A stretch of DNA of 64,000 nucleotides from Datura wrightii (GCA_035772735.1 JASDFA010000010.1:132869001-132933000); one strand, 5' to 3'; shown: positions 22,269-34,735, numbered from the stretch's first letter. Notes: generated by a model not told the origin, from the letters alone. Numbers and translations are program-made.

Positions 22269-23109
22269 ATGGCTCCTCGAAGGATGAATGGAAGAAAGAA
22301 CGGAGACGGTGAAGGCCACGAGGATTGCATGGGTTGTGGGCATCAGCAGGTCCCACTGGTTGAGGAGCCTTAGGAACCGGAGCTAGCCACCCACGCTGAG
22401 TTTCGGGTCGCTATCCAGATGTTTACACAGGCCTTGACCGCTCAGGTCAATCAGCAAGCCGTTGCGCATGTTCCGAAGAATGGCAGTGTAGCGGCGGCTC
22501 GAGCCAGGGACTTCTTGAGGATGAACCCACCGGAGTTTTTGGGATCTAAGATAGATGAGGACCCGCACGATTTTATTGATGAGATTGTCAAGATCACCTA
22601 GGTTATGGGGGTGAGTAGTGTTGAGTGCGTAGAGTTAGCCTCCTACCAGTTGAAAGGGGTTGCATATATTTAGTTCCTCTAGTGGAAGGACAGCAGGGTC
22701 GCTGGAGAAAGTCCGGCCAAGTGGGAGGAGTTTCAGGTTGCATTCCTCGATCGGTTCTTCCCTCGAGAAATGGGGGAGTTAAAAGCAGCAGAGTTTGTGA
22801 ATCTGAAGCAAGGGAGGATGACAGTACTAGAGTATTCCCTTGAATTCACCCGCCTATCGAAGTATGCTCCTGAATTAGTGGCTGACCAGAGGGCGCGGGT
22901 GAGCAGATTTGTGCATGGTATAGCAGATTATTCGGACAAGTACTGCAGGACAGCTATGCTCCATCAAGACATGGACTTTCCTCGCATAGTGTTGTACACT
23001 CAGCAGATGGAGGCGGTACATTCCAGGGAGAGGGAGATAAAAAGGGCCAGGACCGAGGGCCACGGGTTCTCACAGCAGAGGTCTGGTGGAGGGCATCGAC
23101 AACAGACCC
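22269..23109 (+). pseudogene. gag of element D, first part, cut by element E
   Basis: ATG at 22269 opens MAPRRMNGRKNGDGEGHEDC, colinear with element A's gag start. It continues through FRVAIQMFTQALTAQVNQQ, ARDFLRMNPPEFLGSKIDED and the core LGELKAAEFVNLKQ-like block at 22770-22900. TAG or TAA stops at 22372, 22600, 22672 and 22681 interrupt it. Element E enters at 23115 in the Ser- and Gln-rich linker before the zinc knuckle; the gene resumes at 32901. The product would be the particle protein. Confidence 0.82.
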
Positions 23110-23114
23110 ACTAG

Positions 23115-25370
23115 TGTCACGCCCCACCTTGGGAGGTATGACTGGCACCTGGTGCCCTACTAGGAACTGGACTGCTGGACTACTGAGCCTAAGCACTTCT
23201 TGTGCCAGGCTGGCTCTAATTCTGGATTTATGAAAACAACGGGCTATATAACGGCTGTAAATTTAGCCTTCAGCCGACAAGGGCTATAGCCACTTGTAGG
23301 AATATAACAGTTACCCAGAACAACTGAACATAAGGGAACCTATGCGGGCCGACAAGGTCACCATGCTGACTAGTTATCACTGAAAAGTAGAATCAAGCGC
23401 TAAACTGATCTGTGACCGACAAGGTCACCAACTGACAACTGAACAAGACCCCACACGGCCATCACATGCAAACTAAAAACATACACACTGCCCTACACGA
23501 CTGGTACAACTAACCACAGGGAATATACAATCCGCAAGCCTCTAAGAATAATAAGATGGTCGGGGCAGGGCCTCGACCTACCCATACTATACAAACAAAA
23601 AGGGAAGTAAACCTTTAGTTGTCAAGCTCCGGATGATAGGAGCTGAAGACTCTGTACGCTGGCTAGAACTACGAGGGATCTGCTCCTCATCTATGAGTAC
23701 CTGCAGGCAAGTAATGGTGTGCCCCAAAACGGGCATCAGTACCACTGGTACTGAGTATGCAAAGCAATAACTGAAAATAACTGAAAGCAAACAATAATAC
23801 TAATAGATATTGAAGTAATAGGAGACGGGCTGAGACTGACTGAAAAGAGTGTAACTTTACTGAAGAGAGTAAGAGTCATACCTGATAACATGGCGGTCTA
23901 CTTTCTATCTATTAATAACTAACACAACATAGCATACAAGAACCTTACTTCCCCCCATAAGCGGTAAGGTACCAACCAGCACACAATCTATATACCCCTA
24001 CCCAGGTCATAGCATCCACCTAGTAACTATGAGCATCATGCCAGCCCCCTGGGTATGCAACTTGGGCTCGCTGGGCCCCTGACTATAATTGTCTCCGAGT
24101 CTGGAGGACTCCTAAAATTTGAAATTTGAAATCTATAATCTGAAATCTGAAATCTGCACCCTGGGTGCAAACGCTCGACCGGGGGTGTGGTATAGTGCTG
24201 ATCAACCTGCTATGGGGAATCTGCATCCCATCTTCGTCCGCTGGCGGATGGCATGCCACTCCGTAGAGCGACGTATCCTCACCCTCTAGCGGGCGAGTCA
24301 ACGCAGCTATTAACCCTGGGGCGATCAAGGAAGCTCTAAGGGTGCCCAACACATAACAAGCATGTCTCCACAGATAGCAATAGACACATGTAATATATAT
24401 ACTGGATCTGATAATAATATTTATGTTCTGGTATTCTATTTTTGAATGTCATATTGAAATATACTGAATCTGATACTGAAATATACTGAATCTATAATAA
24501 TATTTCTGGAATATTCTGCTGGGACTTATACTGTTTTACTGAATTTCATGCTGAACACTGTATTATATTTCTAACATGCTTGCTAAATTTCATACTAAAC
24601 ATAATATTCGAATTCTGAAACACTGTACTAAAATTCGTACAACTTTGTTATACTAGAACTACTAGCTTGACAAAAGAAACTGGCTTTACATACTTCAACT
24701 ACCGACTTTTTGATTAACTGGCGTAGCTCGGCTAGTATTCAGCTATTTCTCCCAACTGTATTCATATTCACGAAAGAATAGAATTAATTCTACTATTATA
24801 TTGGAAATAAACCATACTTATGGATATACCCACTGCCTATTCTTTGACTTATTGAAGAACGGCTGAAAACTCGCTATTTCTCGAAAGTCTAGAAGGGAGA
24901 AATACTCACTTTAATGCTGGGAGTATATTAACACTAGATTGGAGCAATTCCACTTACCTTGGCTCGAGTGACGACGATTCGCCAGTCGAATTTCGCGAAA
25001 CTAACTCCGTAGGAATGCTCCCTGCAACTTTATACTTCGCTACCCGAAGTTAATTTGAGTTTGGACTGCGTTTGTCGGCGTAAACGGAAGGAAATTTAAT
25101 CAAACCCTTCGTTCCCCTCTGTTTCTGTTCATTTACTGGAAATTATATGAAGGGAAAATGATTTAAAATGAAGTGGGAGCCTTATATACTTAGGGCCTTT
25201 AAGTCGCATTTGTCGAATGCGATTTATAAGTCGCATTTTCCTTGCGACGCTCCGACTTGGCGCTTGTCCGGTCTCTCCCCGGGCCCTTTTCTCACACGTA
25301 TGGCATTCTAAAACTCTTAACCAACATGCGAATAGGCCATCTAAGTTTCAAGAACTTGCGGGATGTAACA
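23115..25370 (-). repeat. 3' LTR of element E
   Basis: Direct repeat of 30636-32895. On the - strand it runs from TGTTACATCC to GGGGCGTGACA. Hairpin module on the - strand at about 23725-23763 (CAGTACC-agt-GGTACTG). A TATA box on the - strand lies at 25182-25190. A GAAGT/ACTTC stem near 25045 is shared with elements F and G. Confidence 0.92.
25182..25190 (-). promoter_or_regulatory. Putative TATA box, element E 3' LTR
   Basis: On the - strand AGTATATAAGG, followed by ctcccac. The same context appears at 32680 and, as tatataaagcctcc, in element F. Confidence 0.45.
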
Positions 25371-25406
25371 TCCTTCCCCCCTTAAGAACATTCGTCCTCG
25401 AATGTT
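25371..25406 (-). promoter_or_regulatory. Pre-PPT stem-loop and polypurine tract, element E
   Basis: On the - strand AACATTCG-AGGA-CGAATGTT (25387-25406), a perfect 8-bp stem with an AGGA loop, followed by cttaaggggggaagga, the polypurine tract, and then the LTR. Confidence 0.75.
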
Positions 25407-25640
25407 AACTTCCGTTTACAGAAATTTTAACTTGCTCTACCTTTTCTGGAAAAATTTCGGTAGAGTTTTCCCTGTAATATGAACTATCTCAAAAATCCTG
25501 AAACATAGAAAAGTCCAATATAGGTACTCCATATAATACTATAGCATCTATTACATAATAAACTGAAGTCAACATCTCACTCATACACATGAATATAAAG
25601 AAAATCATAAAACAGCAATATCAACATACCTCTGACTAAC
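25407..25640 (-). other. 3' untranslated region of element E
   Basis: Noncoding AT-rich sequence between the integrase tail and the plus-strand primer site; homologous to 55317-55560 in element G. Confidence 0.6.
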
Positions 25641-27042
25641 TAAGTCTGAAATAACTGAGGGTATTTGGCTTTCATATCTTTTTCTGCTTCCCAAGTCATT
25701 TCCTCTCGGTTCCCATTACGCCATAATACTTTGATAGAAGCAACATCCTTAGTTCTTAATCTGCGGATCTGTCAATCTATTATGGCTACTGGAACCTCTT
25801 CATAGGCCAACTCCTCTGTGACCTGAACATCTTGGACTGGGAAAATTCTGGAGGGATCTCTTATGCACTTTCTCATCATTGATACATAGAAAACTAGGTG
25901 GACAGATTCTAACTCTGGAGGTAAGACTAACTCATATGCCACTTGGCCTATTCTTCGGCGAATATGATAAGGCCCAACAAACCTCAGGCTGAGCTTTCCT
26001 TTCTTGACAAATCTCATTACACCCTTCATCGACGAAACTTTCAGAAACACCCAATCACCTATATTAAATTCCAAGTTTCTGCGCCGCACGTCAACATAAG
26101 ATTTATGGCGGCTCTGATCAATCAGTAAACTTTCTCTGATAAGCTTACTTTTTCCTCTGACTGATGAATGATATTTGGCCCAATCAATGTTGATTCTCCT
26201 ACCTCAAACCAACCAACTGGAGATCTACAGTTTCGCTCATATAATGCCTCATAAGGTGCCATCTGAATAGCTGAATGGTAACTGTTATTATAGGCAAACT
26301 CAATGATCGGTAAATGTTCATCCCAGCTACCTCCGAAATCCAACACACATGCTCGAAACATATCCTCTAGCATTTGAATGGTGCGTTCTGCTTGCCCATC
26401 TGTCTGAGGATGAAAAGTTGTGCTCAGGTTAACCTGCGTCCCCAAGCCTCTCTAAAATGATTGCCAGAATTTAGCTATAAACTGTGCCCCTCTATCCGAG
26501 ATAACGGACACTGGAACACCATGCAACTTGACTATTTCTCTGATATACAGCTCAGCATAATCCTCGGCAAAAAAGGTAGCCCTTACTGGCAGAAAATGAG
26601 TTGATTTTGTCAGTCTGTCAACAATCACCTATATCGAATCATATCTACGCCTGGTGCGGGGTAATCCTGCTACAAAATCCATATTTACTGCTTCCCATTT
26701 CCATAGAGGCACAGTTATATCCTGAGTCAGTCCGCTTGGTTTCTAATGTTCAGCTTTTACCTGCTGACAGTTGGGACACTGAGCTACAAATTTTGCTATC
26801 CCTTTCTTCATTCCTGGCCACCTGTAGATTACTTTTATATCGTGGTACATTTTCGTCGAACCTTGGTGGAGAGAATAACGGGCATAATGTACCTCGCCCA
26901 TAATCTACTGGCGAAGCCCTGCAACGTCTGGAACACAAAGGCGATCTTTATATCACAATACCCCATCCTCGGTTATCTGAAAATATGTCACCTCTCCTTG
27001 CTTAACTCTGTTTCTAAGATGAACCAGGCTAGGATCTTCACA
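25641..27042 (-). pseudogene. Integrase with chromodomain-like tail, element E, decayed
   Basis: Reading on the - strand: the zinc domain near 26900-26740 (CPNCQQVKAEH-like), a core with an S-D-R motif near 26510, then TTFHPQTDGQAERTIQMLED (catalytic Glu) and FAYNNSYHSAIQMAPYEALY in 26445-26122. The module GKLSLRFVGPYHIRRRIGQV and the tail follow in 26089-25650, with one stop at about 25772 before QIRRLRTKDVASIKVLWRNG. Frameshifts near 26448 and 26120 break it. It would insert cDNA into chromatin; the tail is thought to steer chromoviruses to heterochromatin. Confidence 0.82.
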
Positions 27043-27614
27043 CTACCGTTCCTTTACTTCCACGACTAAAGACGACACTGCGGTGTTCTGGATTACCACT
27101 CTGTTGTCCTCTGTTTCTGCTACACGAACGGCTAAACTGGCTAACTGATGCAATTCCTGGGCTAATTCCCACTGCACAGGTTGTAAGTATGCCAAGCTCC
27201 CCATAGACTTATAGCTAAGGGCGTCTGCCACCACATTGGCCCTTCCTGGGTGATACAGAATATTCACATCATAGTCTTTCAACAGCTCTAACCAGTGACG
27301 CTGCTGCAAGTTCAGTTCTTTTTGGTTGAAGATATACTGTAGGCTCTTATGATCAGTGAAAATATCCACGTGGATGCCATACAAGTAATGTCTCCATATC
27401 TTCAAGGCGTGAATCACTGTGGCCAATTCCAGGTCATGGGTAGGATAGTTCTTTTCATGTTTCCTCAGCTATCTAGAAGCATAAGCAATTACTTTACCAT
27501 GCTGCATCAACACACATCTAACCCAACATCCGAAGCGTCACAATAAACTGCATAACCTTCTGTACCTTCTGGCAATGCTAACACTGGAGTTGATGTTAGC
27601 CTGTCTTTCAATTC
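27043..27614 (-). pseudogene. RNase H of element E, decayed
   Basis: The C-terminal two thirds is open (27426-27043): ALKIWRHYLYGIHVDIFTDH keeps an acidic residue, and NVVADAL keeps the last Asp. The N-terminal part (27560-27430) has the YCDAS motif but frame changes and stops around 27475-27520. Confidence 0.78.
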
Positions 27615-28541
27615 CTAGAAGCTCTGCTCACATGCCTCAGTCCACTGAAATTTTGTTGCCTTCTGCGTCAGTTTAGTCAGAGGTGCTCCTAAGGTGGAAA
27701 ATCCTTCAACAAACCTCCTGTAGTACCCTGCTAACCCCAGGAAACTGTGTACCTTGGTCGGAATGGTAGGTCTGGGCCATGCTTTTACTTCTTCTATTTT
27801 CTGGGTATCTACCTGTATACCAGTATCCGACACGATATGACCCAAAAAGGCTACTGAATTCAGCCAGAATTCACATTTCGAGAACTTGGCATATAGCTGA
27901 CGGTCCCTGAGAATCTGGAGCACTGTCCGCAAATGATCTTGGTGGTCTTCCTCTGAGCGAGAATATACCAAAATATCATCAATAAACACTATTACGAACA
28001 AGTCCAGGTATGGCCTGAAAATACTATTCATCAGGTCCATAAACACGGCTGGAGCATTTGTCAGCCCAAAGGATATGACTAAGAATTCAAAATGGTCATA
28101 TATGGTCCTGAAGGCAGTCTTTGGAATGTCCCTTTCACGAACCCAAACCTGATGATATCCAGACCTTAAGTCAATTTTGGAGAAATATCTAGCTCCCTGT
28201 AACTGATCAAACAGATCATCTATCCTGGGAAGCAGATACCTATTCTTGATAGTAACTTTATTCATTTGTCGATAGTCTATACACATGCGAAGGGAACCAT
28301 CCTTCTTTCTTACAAACAGAACTGGCGCACCCCAAGGTGAAGTACTCGGCCTGATAAAGCCCTTGTCTAACAAATCTTTCAACTGCTCCTTTAGTTCTTT
28401 GAGTTCAGCAGGAGCCATGCGATAAGGGGTAATTGATATGGGTTGAGTGCCTGGTAATAAATCCATTGCAATGTCTATTTCCCTTTCTAGGGGAATACCA
28501 GGTAGCTCATTTGGGAATACATCGGGGAATTCATTAACCAC
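27615..28541 (-). pseudogene. Reverse transcriptase of element E, long open segment
   Basis: The longest frame in the window (308 codons). In order: REIDIAMDLLPGTQPISITP (20-40), FIRPSTSPWGAPVLFVRKKD (62-81), CIDYRQMNKVTIKNRY (88-102), KIDLRSGYHQVWV (122-134), FGLTNAPAVFMDLMN (158-172) and the catalytic FIDD at residues 186-189 (27986-27975), then FLGHIVSDTGIQVD and SFLGLAGYYRRFVEGFS of the thumb and connection. All catalytic Asp residues are intact. It is called a pseudogene because it is cut off from protease by a stop at about 28572 and from RNase H at its end; the domain itself looks sound. Confidence 0.88.
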
Positions 28542-28571
28542 TGGAATAGACTGGAGAGTTGGAGGCTCTAC

Positions 28572-29036
28572 CTAAACATCCTGAACTCTGACAATGTGGT
28601 AAATGCACCCCTTGGCTATCAACTTTCTCGCCCGAAGATAGGAAATAAACCTACCTTTTGGTGTAGATGTACTGCCCTTCCACTCTCGTACTGCCTTCCC
28701 TAGAAAGTGGAATCGTACCATCTTGGTCCAGCATTCTACATTGGCATAGCATGGAGCTAACAATTCCATACCCATAATGGCGTCAAAATCAACCATTTCT
28801 AACTCTACCAAATCTGCTGTGGTCTGACAGCTAGCAACCTCTACTGTACGCCCTTGATAAACCCTTCTAGCTATGATAGAGTCACCGATGGGTGTAGATA
28901 CTGAAAAGGGTTGCCGAAGCAATTCTGGTACAATATTGAACTTTCGAACCACTAACGGGGTAACATAGGACAAGGTAGATCCCGGATCGATTAATACATA
29001 AGCAGGGTGAGAGAAAATAGTCATCTTACCTGTCAC
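28572..29036 (-). pseudogene. Aspartic protease of element E
   Basis: Open over 154 codons. VLIDPGSTLSYVTPLVV carries the D-P-G active site (Asp at 28988-28986). PFSVSTPIGDSIIARRVYQG and LVELEMVDFDAIMGMELLAP follow. The stop at the end separates it from reverse transcriptase, with which it should be fused. Confidence 0.8.
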
Positions 29037-29221
29037 AACATCTGGAGACGCCTCTAATCCTGTCTCCCTGGTAATGCATAAGTATGGCTTGGGCCCGTAC
29101 CAGAACTAGAGGCCCCTAATCTGCCTCGGCCTCTGCCTGCTGAAACTAAGGGCCTGCGCCTTGCCGGGGCTGCTCGAGCTCATGACCCTGCTGATGCCCT
29201 GTCCTGTCTATCCCAGTCACC

Positions 29222-30352
29222 CTAACCCCTGGCTGGACAATCTCTCATCACATGACCCTCATGTTCGCATATATAACACCCTGTGGAGCCATATCTGCAA
29301 ACTCCAGAGTGGCGTCGGCTGCAAATAGGGAAAAGTGGTGGTGTATACCTGCTCTGTTCTTCCCTCCTCTGCTGGGGTGAATCTACTGTTCGAGAACTTC
29401 CGCCGGACTCTGACTGTCCTCGGCGACTGAATCTACCCCTCTGCTGTTGTGATGGCGGCGGGGGTCTAGGTGGCCTATCTGACAACCGTGGCCTAAGCCC
29501 TCTCTGAATCTCCCCCTGTAACTCATCTGACCTATCCCTACGGCGCTGTTCCTGACTTGTTCATCTGCTATCCTATTGCCGCTGTCTGAGGCCCTCAATA
29601 GTGTGAGCAAAAGCCTGTACTCGAGCAATATCCATATCTTCCCGCAAAGTAGCTATCATACAGGCCTCAATATACTCTGGGTTCAGCCCCATGATAAACC
29701 GGTGGACTCTGGATGGCATGGTATCTACAAAGGCTGGATTATAACGGGCCAAAGAATCAAACTGCAAGGCGTATTCTCGAACACTCATCAGCCCCTGCTC
29801 CAGGTGTAAAAACTAGTCCATCTGGGCTTGTCAGATCTCTCATGTTAAATAACGGTCCAGGAAGGCCTCTGAAAAGCTGGACCAGGTTGGAGGGGCAACA
29901 TCTCTCCCTTGAGACCTTTCCTAACTCTCATACCACAACACAGCAATATCCCGCAGTCGGAATATCGCCAATTCGACCGACTCTGTAGATGTAACATGCA
30001 TTACCCGAAAAATCCTCTACATCTGATCCAGGAAGTCCTGGGGGTCCTCTGTTTGATCTGTCCTGATAAACTGTGGGGGGCCTAGTGCCAGGAATTCTCG
30101 AACCCTCGAATTACCAGGCCGACCTGATGATTCTGCCGCTCTAGGTGGCATTGATTGGCACTGAGTAGCCATCATTTGCACTAACATAACTACTACACTC
30201 CTGACCTCCTGGTCAGATGGTGTAGGTATAGAAACTATCCGAGGTGGTGTCGTCCCGAGTGGTTCCTGATGGGGTGGAGATTGCTGAGAAGGTCGGGACG
30301 ATGCCTCTGTATCGCCCTCAGATTAGGCTGATTCTAAATGAGGCTGAGGCAT
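29222..30352 (-). pseudogene. gag of element E, decayed
   Basis: A start at 30352 (MPQPHLESA) is my best guess; the true start could be further upstream. The core contains REFLALGPPQFIRTDQTEDP near 30100, then after several stops LEQGLMSVREYALQFDSLAR near 29800-29740 and MGLNPEYIEACMIATLREDM. A perfect CCHC knuckle CYICEHEGHVMRDC lies at 29278-29237, with spacing C-x2-C-x4-H-x4-C, preceded by an Arg- and Gly-rich linker. It would bind and package element RNA. Confidence 0.8.
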
Positions 30353-30619
30353 CCTGCTGGTGCCCTCTCCTGCTGCTATGTCCAATCTTCTCCCTGCAAT
30401 AGGATGTCGCTGATCTAATATTTTATCTATAAACAAAGAGTATGATAAGCTTTAGGGACTCAACCCTATACTGTACTGCTCTATGGCACGATTGAATATG
30501 AAGAACGAGTAACCACCCTATCATGCCTTGCAGCCTCCTGCCTATGGTATGTGGTGCACAACACATCCATAGTCAAGACTCTACTTAGCACGGCTTGCAG
30601 ACTCCCTGAGATACGACCT
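30353..30619 (-). other. 5' untranslated leader of element E
   Basis: Noncoding leader between primer site and gag. It matches the leader of element F at 61032-61200 in reverse orientation (ttgtgcaccaca, gaggc, agggtt-agtccctaa), showing E and F share a leader. Confidence 0.65.
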
Positions 30620-30631
30620 GCTCTGATACCA
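30620..30631 (-). promoter_or_regulatory. Primer binding site of element E
   Basis: On the - strand TGGTATCAGAGC, an exact initiator-Met-type site, 4 bases inside the 5' LTR end. Confidence 0.85.
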
Positions 30632-30635
30632 AGTT

Positions 30636-32895
30636 TGTCACGCCCCGCCTTGGGAGGCATGGCTGGCACCTGGTGCCCTACTAGGACCTGGACTACTAAT
30701 ATACTGAGCCTAAGCACTTCTGGTGCCAGGCTGGCTCTAATTCTGGATTTATGAAAACAACGGGCTATATAACGGCTGTAAATATAGCCTCCGTCCGACA
30801 AGGGCTATAGCCACCTATAGGAATACAACAGCTGCCCAGAACAACTGAACAGAAGGGAACCTATGCAGGCCGACAAGGCCACCATGCTGACTAGTTATCA
30901 CTGAAAAGTAGAATCAAGCGCTAAACTGATTTGTGACCGACAAGGTCACCAACTGACAACTGAACAAGGCCCCACCAGCCATCACATGCAAACTAAAAAC
31001 ATACATACGGCCCCACACGACTGGTACAACTAACCACAGGGAATATACAATCCACAAGCCTCTAAGAATAATAAGATGGTTGGGACAGGGCCCCGGCCTA
31101 CCCATACTGTACAAACAAAAAGGGAAGTAAACCTTTAGTTTTCAAGCTCCAAATGATAGGAGCAGAAGACTCTGTATGCTGGCTGGAACTACGAGGGATC
31201 TGCTCCTCGTCTATGAGTACCTACAGGAAAGTAATGCAGCGCCCCAAAATGGGCGTCAGTACCACTGGTACTGAGTATGCAAAGCAATAACTAAAAATAA
31301 CTGAAAGCAAACAATAATACTGATAGATACTGAATTAATAGGAGACGTGATGAGACTGAATGGAAAGAGCGTAACTTTACTGAAGAAAGTAAGAGTCATA
31401 CCTGATAACATGGCAGTCTACTTTCTATCTATTAATAACTAACACAACATAGCATACAAGAACCTTACCAGCCCCCATAAGCCGTAAGGTACCAACCAAC
31501 ACACAATCTATATACCCCTACCCAGGTCACACCATCCACCTAGTAACTATGAGCATCCTGCCGGCCCCCTAGGTATGTAACTTGGGCTCGCTGGGCCCCT
31601 GACTATAACTGTCTCTGAGTCCGGAGGACTGCTGAAATCTGAAATCTGAAATCTGCACCCCGGGCGCAAGCGCTATACAGGGGGTGTGGTATAGTGCTTA
31701 TCAGCCTGCTATGGGGAATCTGCATCCCATCTTCGTCCGCTGGCGGACAGCATGCCACTCCATAGAGCGACGGATCCTCACCCTCTGGCGGGCAAATCGA
31801 CACAGCTATTAACCCTGGGGCGGCCAAGGAAGCTCTAAGAGTGCCCAACACATAACAATCATGTCTCCACAGATAGTAATAGACACATGTAATATATATA
31901 CTAGATCTGATAATAATATTTATGTTCTGGTATTCTGTTCTGAATCTCATATTGAAATTTACTGAATTTGATACTGAAATATACTGAATCTGTAATAATA
32001 TTTCTGGAATATTCTGCTGGGACTTATACTTATTAACTGAATTTCATACTGAACACTGTATTATATTTCTAACATGCTTACTAAATTTCATACTGAACAT
32101 AATATACAACTTCTGAAACACTCTACTAAAATTCGTACTATTTTGCTATACTAGAACTACTAGCTTGCCAAAAGAAACTGGCTTTACATACCTCAACTAC
32201 CGACTTTCTGATTAACTGGCGTAGCTCGGCTAGTATTCAGCTATTTCTTCCAACTGTATTCATATTCACTAAAGAATAGAATTAATTCTACTATTATTTT
32301 GGAAAGAAACCATACTTATGGATATACCTACTTCCTATTCTTCGACTTATCGAAGAACGGCCGAAAACTCGCTATTCTCGGAAGTCTAGAAGGGAGAAAA
32401 TACTCACTTTAATGCTGGGAGTATATTAACACTAGTTTGGAGCAATTCCAGTTACCTTGGCTCGACGTAATGATGATTTGTCGGCCGAATTTCGTGAAAC
32501 TAACTCCGCAGGAATGCTCCCTGCAGCTTTATACTTCGCTACCCGAAGTTAATTTGAGTTTGGACTGTGTTTGACGGCATAAACGAAAGGAAATTTAATC
32601 AAACCCTTCGTTCCCCTCTGTTTCTATTCATTTACTAGAAATTATATGAAGGGAAATGATTTAAAATGAAGTGGGAGCCTTATATACTTAGGGCCTTTAA
32701 GTCGCATTTGTTGAATGCAATTTATAAGTCGTATTTGTCGAATGCGATTTATAAGTCGCATTTTCCTTGCGACACTCCGACTTGGCGCTTCTCCAGTCTC
32801 TTCCCGGGCCCTTTTCTCGCACGTTTGGCATTCTAAAACTCTTAACCAATATGCGAATAGGCCAACTAAGTGTCAAGAACTTACGGGGTGTAACA
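30636..32895 (-). repeat. 5' LTR of element E
   Basis: Direct repeat of 23115-25370. Runs TGTTACACCCC to GCGGGGCGTGACA on the - strand. TATA at 32680-32688. Near 32700-32765 a short stretch (aagtcgcatttgtcgaatgc type) is duplicated compared with the other LTR. Confidence 0.92.
32680..32688 (-). promoter_or_regulatory. Putative TATA box, element E 5' LTR
   Basis: On the - strand AGTATATAAGG, identical to the site at 25182. This LTR would drive E. Confidence 0.45.
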
Positions 32896-32900
32896 ACTAG

Positions 32901-33250
32901 ACCCCATCAGCCCCAGCATCTTCAGCACTAAGTGTGCCATCTTGTCCCAGACATGATCAGAGAGGGCGAGCGTCAGGCTCGAGGGGTCAGAGCAGTAGGG
33001 TCACAGACTCTAGCACTCAAGCTTGTCGCAAGTATGGCCGAGGGCACACAAGTCAGTGTTTGGAAGGGTTAGGAGCTTGTTTTGGATGTGGCTACTTGGA
33101 CATATGCTCAGAGATTGTTCCCTTGTGAGACAGGATAAGGTTGGGGGTCGAGGCCCAGCTTTGAGTTCAGCAGCCCCTCCCCCATGCATAGCACATCAGG
33201 GGGCGTCTACTAGCACAGCTGGCAGGCAGCGCCAGAACAGATTCTATGCC
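32901..33250 (+). pseudogene. gag of element D, second part with zinc knuckle
   Basis: Continues the element D gag after E. ACRKYGRGHTSQCLEGLGAC then CFGCGYLGHMLRDC give a CCHC knuckle near 33075-33120, but a one-base frame change between C-G-Y-L and G-H-M splits it across two frames. The following linker (GASTSTAGRQRQNRFYAL) leads into protease. Confidence 0.75.
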
Positions 33251-33269
33251 TTAGACACTCGTTAGGAGT

Positions 33270-33760
33270 AGGAGGCCTCACCAGATGTGGTCACTAGTAT
33301 GTTGAAAGTCTTTCATGTTGATGTATATGCATTGCTAGATCCGGGGGCTACCCTATCTTTTGTGACACCATATATAGCCACTAGCTTCGGAGTTAGTCCC
33401 GATGTCTTATCAGAGCCCCTTCTCAGTTTCTACTCTAGTAGGTGACTCAGTTATAGCTAAACAGATGTATAGAGATTGGCCGGTATCAATTTTTCATAAG
33501 GTCAGCTCAGCAGACTTGATAGAGTTAGCCATGACCGATTTTGATGTAATTTTCTGCATGGATTGGCTATTTGCATGTTATGCTTCAGTTAATTATAGGA
33601 CCCGGTCAGTAGAGTTCAGATTTCCAGGTGAACCTATCTTAGAATGGAAGGGTGACTCAGTTGTGCCTGTAGGTCTATTTATTTCCTATCTTAAGGCCAG
33701 GAAGATGATTTCTAAGGGTTGTTTGTACCATCTAGTTAGGGTTAAGGACATGGAGTCCTA
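33270..33760 (+). pseudogene. Aspartic protease of element D, decayed
   Basis: ALLDPGATLSFVTPYIA with the active-site Asp codon at 33338-33340, then PFSVSTLVGDSVIAKQMYRD and TDFDVIFCMDWLFACYASVN in the 33402-33761 frame. A frame change lies near 33400 and a stop at 33759 ends the segment before reverse transcriptase. Confidence 0.76.
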
Positions 33761-33779
33761 GACCCCACTATCCAGACCA

Positions 33780-34735
33780 TACTAATAGTACATGAGTATC
33801 CAGAGGTCTTCCCTGATGATTTGTTAGGTATTCCTCCCGAGCGGGAGATTGACTTCGGTATTGACCTCCTTCCCGATATGAAGCCTATATCTATTCCACC
33901 CTACAGGATGGCTCCAGCCGAGCTAAAAGAGTTGAAGGAATATTTAAAGGATTTGCTAGATAAGGGCTTCATTAGACCGAGCCAGTCTCCATGGGGCGCA
34001 CCGGTATTATTTGTTCGGAAGAAAGATGGTTCCCTTTGTATGTGCATTGATTATTGACAGTTGAACAAAGTCATTTTCAAGAACAGGTACCCTTTACCCA
34101 AGATCGATGATTTGTTCGATCAGCTTCAGGGTGCTAAGTGTTTCTCGAAGATAGATCTCAGATCTGGGTATCATCAGCTTAGAGTCCGGGAGAGTGATAT
34201 CCCAAAGACGGCATTCAGAACACGGTATGGTCATTACGAGTTTGTAGTTATGTCTTTTGGACTAACGAATGCCCCTACAGCTTTTATGGACCTGATGAAC
34301 AGGGTGTTCAAGCATATTTGGACATGTTCATGATCGTTTTCATTGATGACATCTTGATATACTCTCGGAGCGAGGAGGAGCATGCCGCTCATTTGAGAGT
34401 AGTGCTCCAGACCCTCAAGGATAGCCAATTGTATGCAAAGTTCAGCAAGTGTGAGTTTTGGTTGGACTCCGTGACATTCTTGGGCCATGTGGTGCCTAGC
34501 GAAGGCATAAAAGTAGACTCACAGAAAATTGAGGTGGTGAAGAATTGGCCCAGACCGGTGAATCCTTCGGATATTCGGAGTTTCTTGGACTTAGATGGCT
34601 ACTATCATAGGTTTGTTGAGGGTTTCTCATCCATTGCAACGCCTTTGACTAAGTTGACTCAGAAGAAGGTGAAGTTTCAGTGGTCGGAGGCTTGTGAGAA
34701 AAGCTTCGAAGAGTTGAAGGATCGACTTACTTTCA
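33780..34735 (+). pseudogene. Reverse transcriptase of element D, decayed
   Basis: REIDFGIDLLPDMKPISIPP, FIRPSQSPWGAPVLFVRKKD and CIDY, then a TGA at 34055 where Arg of DYRQLNK should be, then LNKVIFKNRYPLPKIDDLFD, KIDLRSGYHQLRV, FGLTNAPTAFMDLMN. A frame change near 34310 is followed by the intact catalytic FIDD at 34339-34350. Connection motifs continue to 34720. Only two breaks, so less decayed than C. Confidence 0.85.

Larger units (their letters stand above)
23115..32895 (-). mobile_element. Element E: Tekay-type Ty3-gypsy chromovirus nested in D, reverse orientation
   Basis: Complete and flanked by a perfect target duplication actag (23110-23114 and 32896-32900). LTRs at 30636-32895 (5') and 23115-25370 (3'). 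Its domains read gag, protease, reverse transcriptase, RNase H, integrase, tail on the - strand. It has the fewest stops of the coding copies, including a 308-codon open reverse transcriptase segment, and is the innermost insertion of this nest, so it is young, but the first 60 aligned LTR bases already show 5 differences. Confidence 0.93.

Noticed and set aside
27615..28541. Calling E a functional element because of its long reverse transcriptase frame
   Set aside because: gag, RNase H and integrase have stops or frameshifts and protease is not joined to polymerase.
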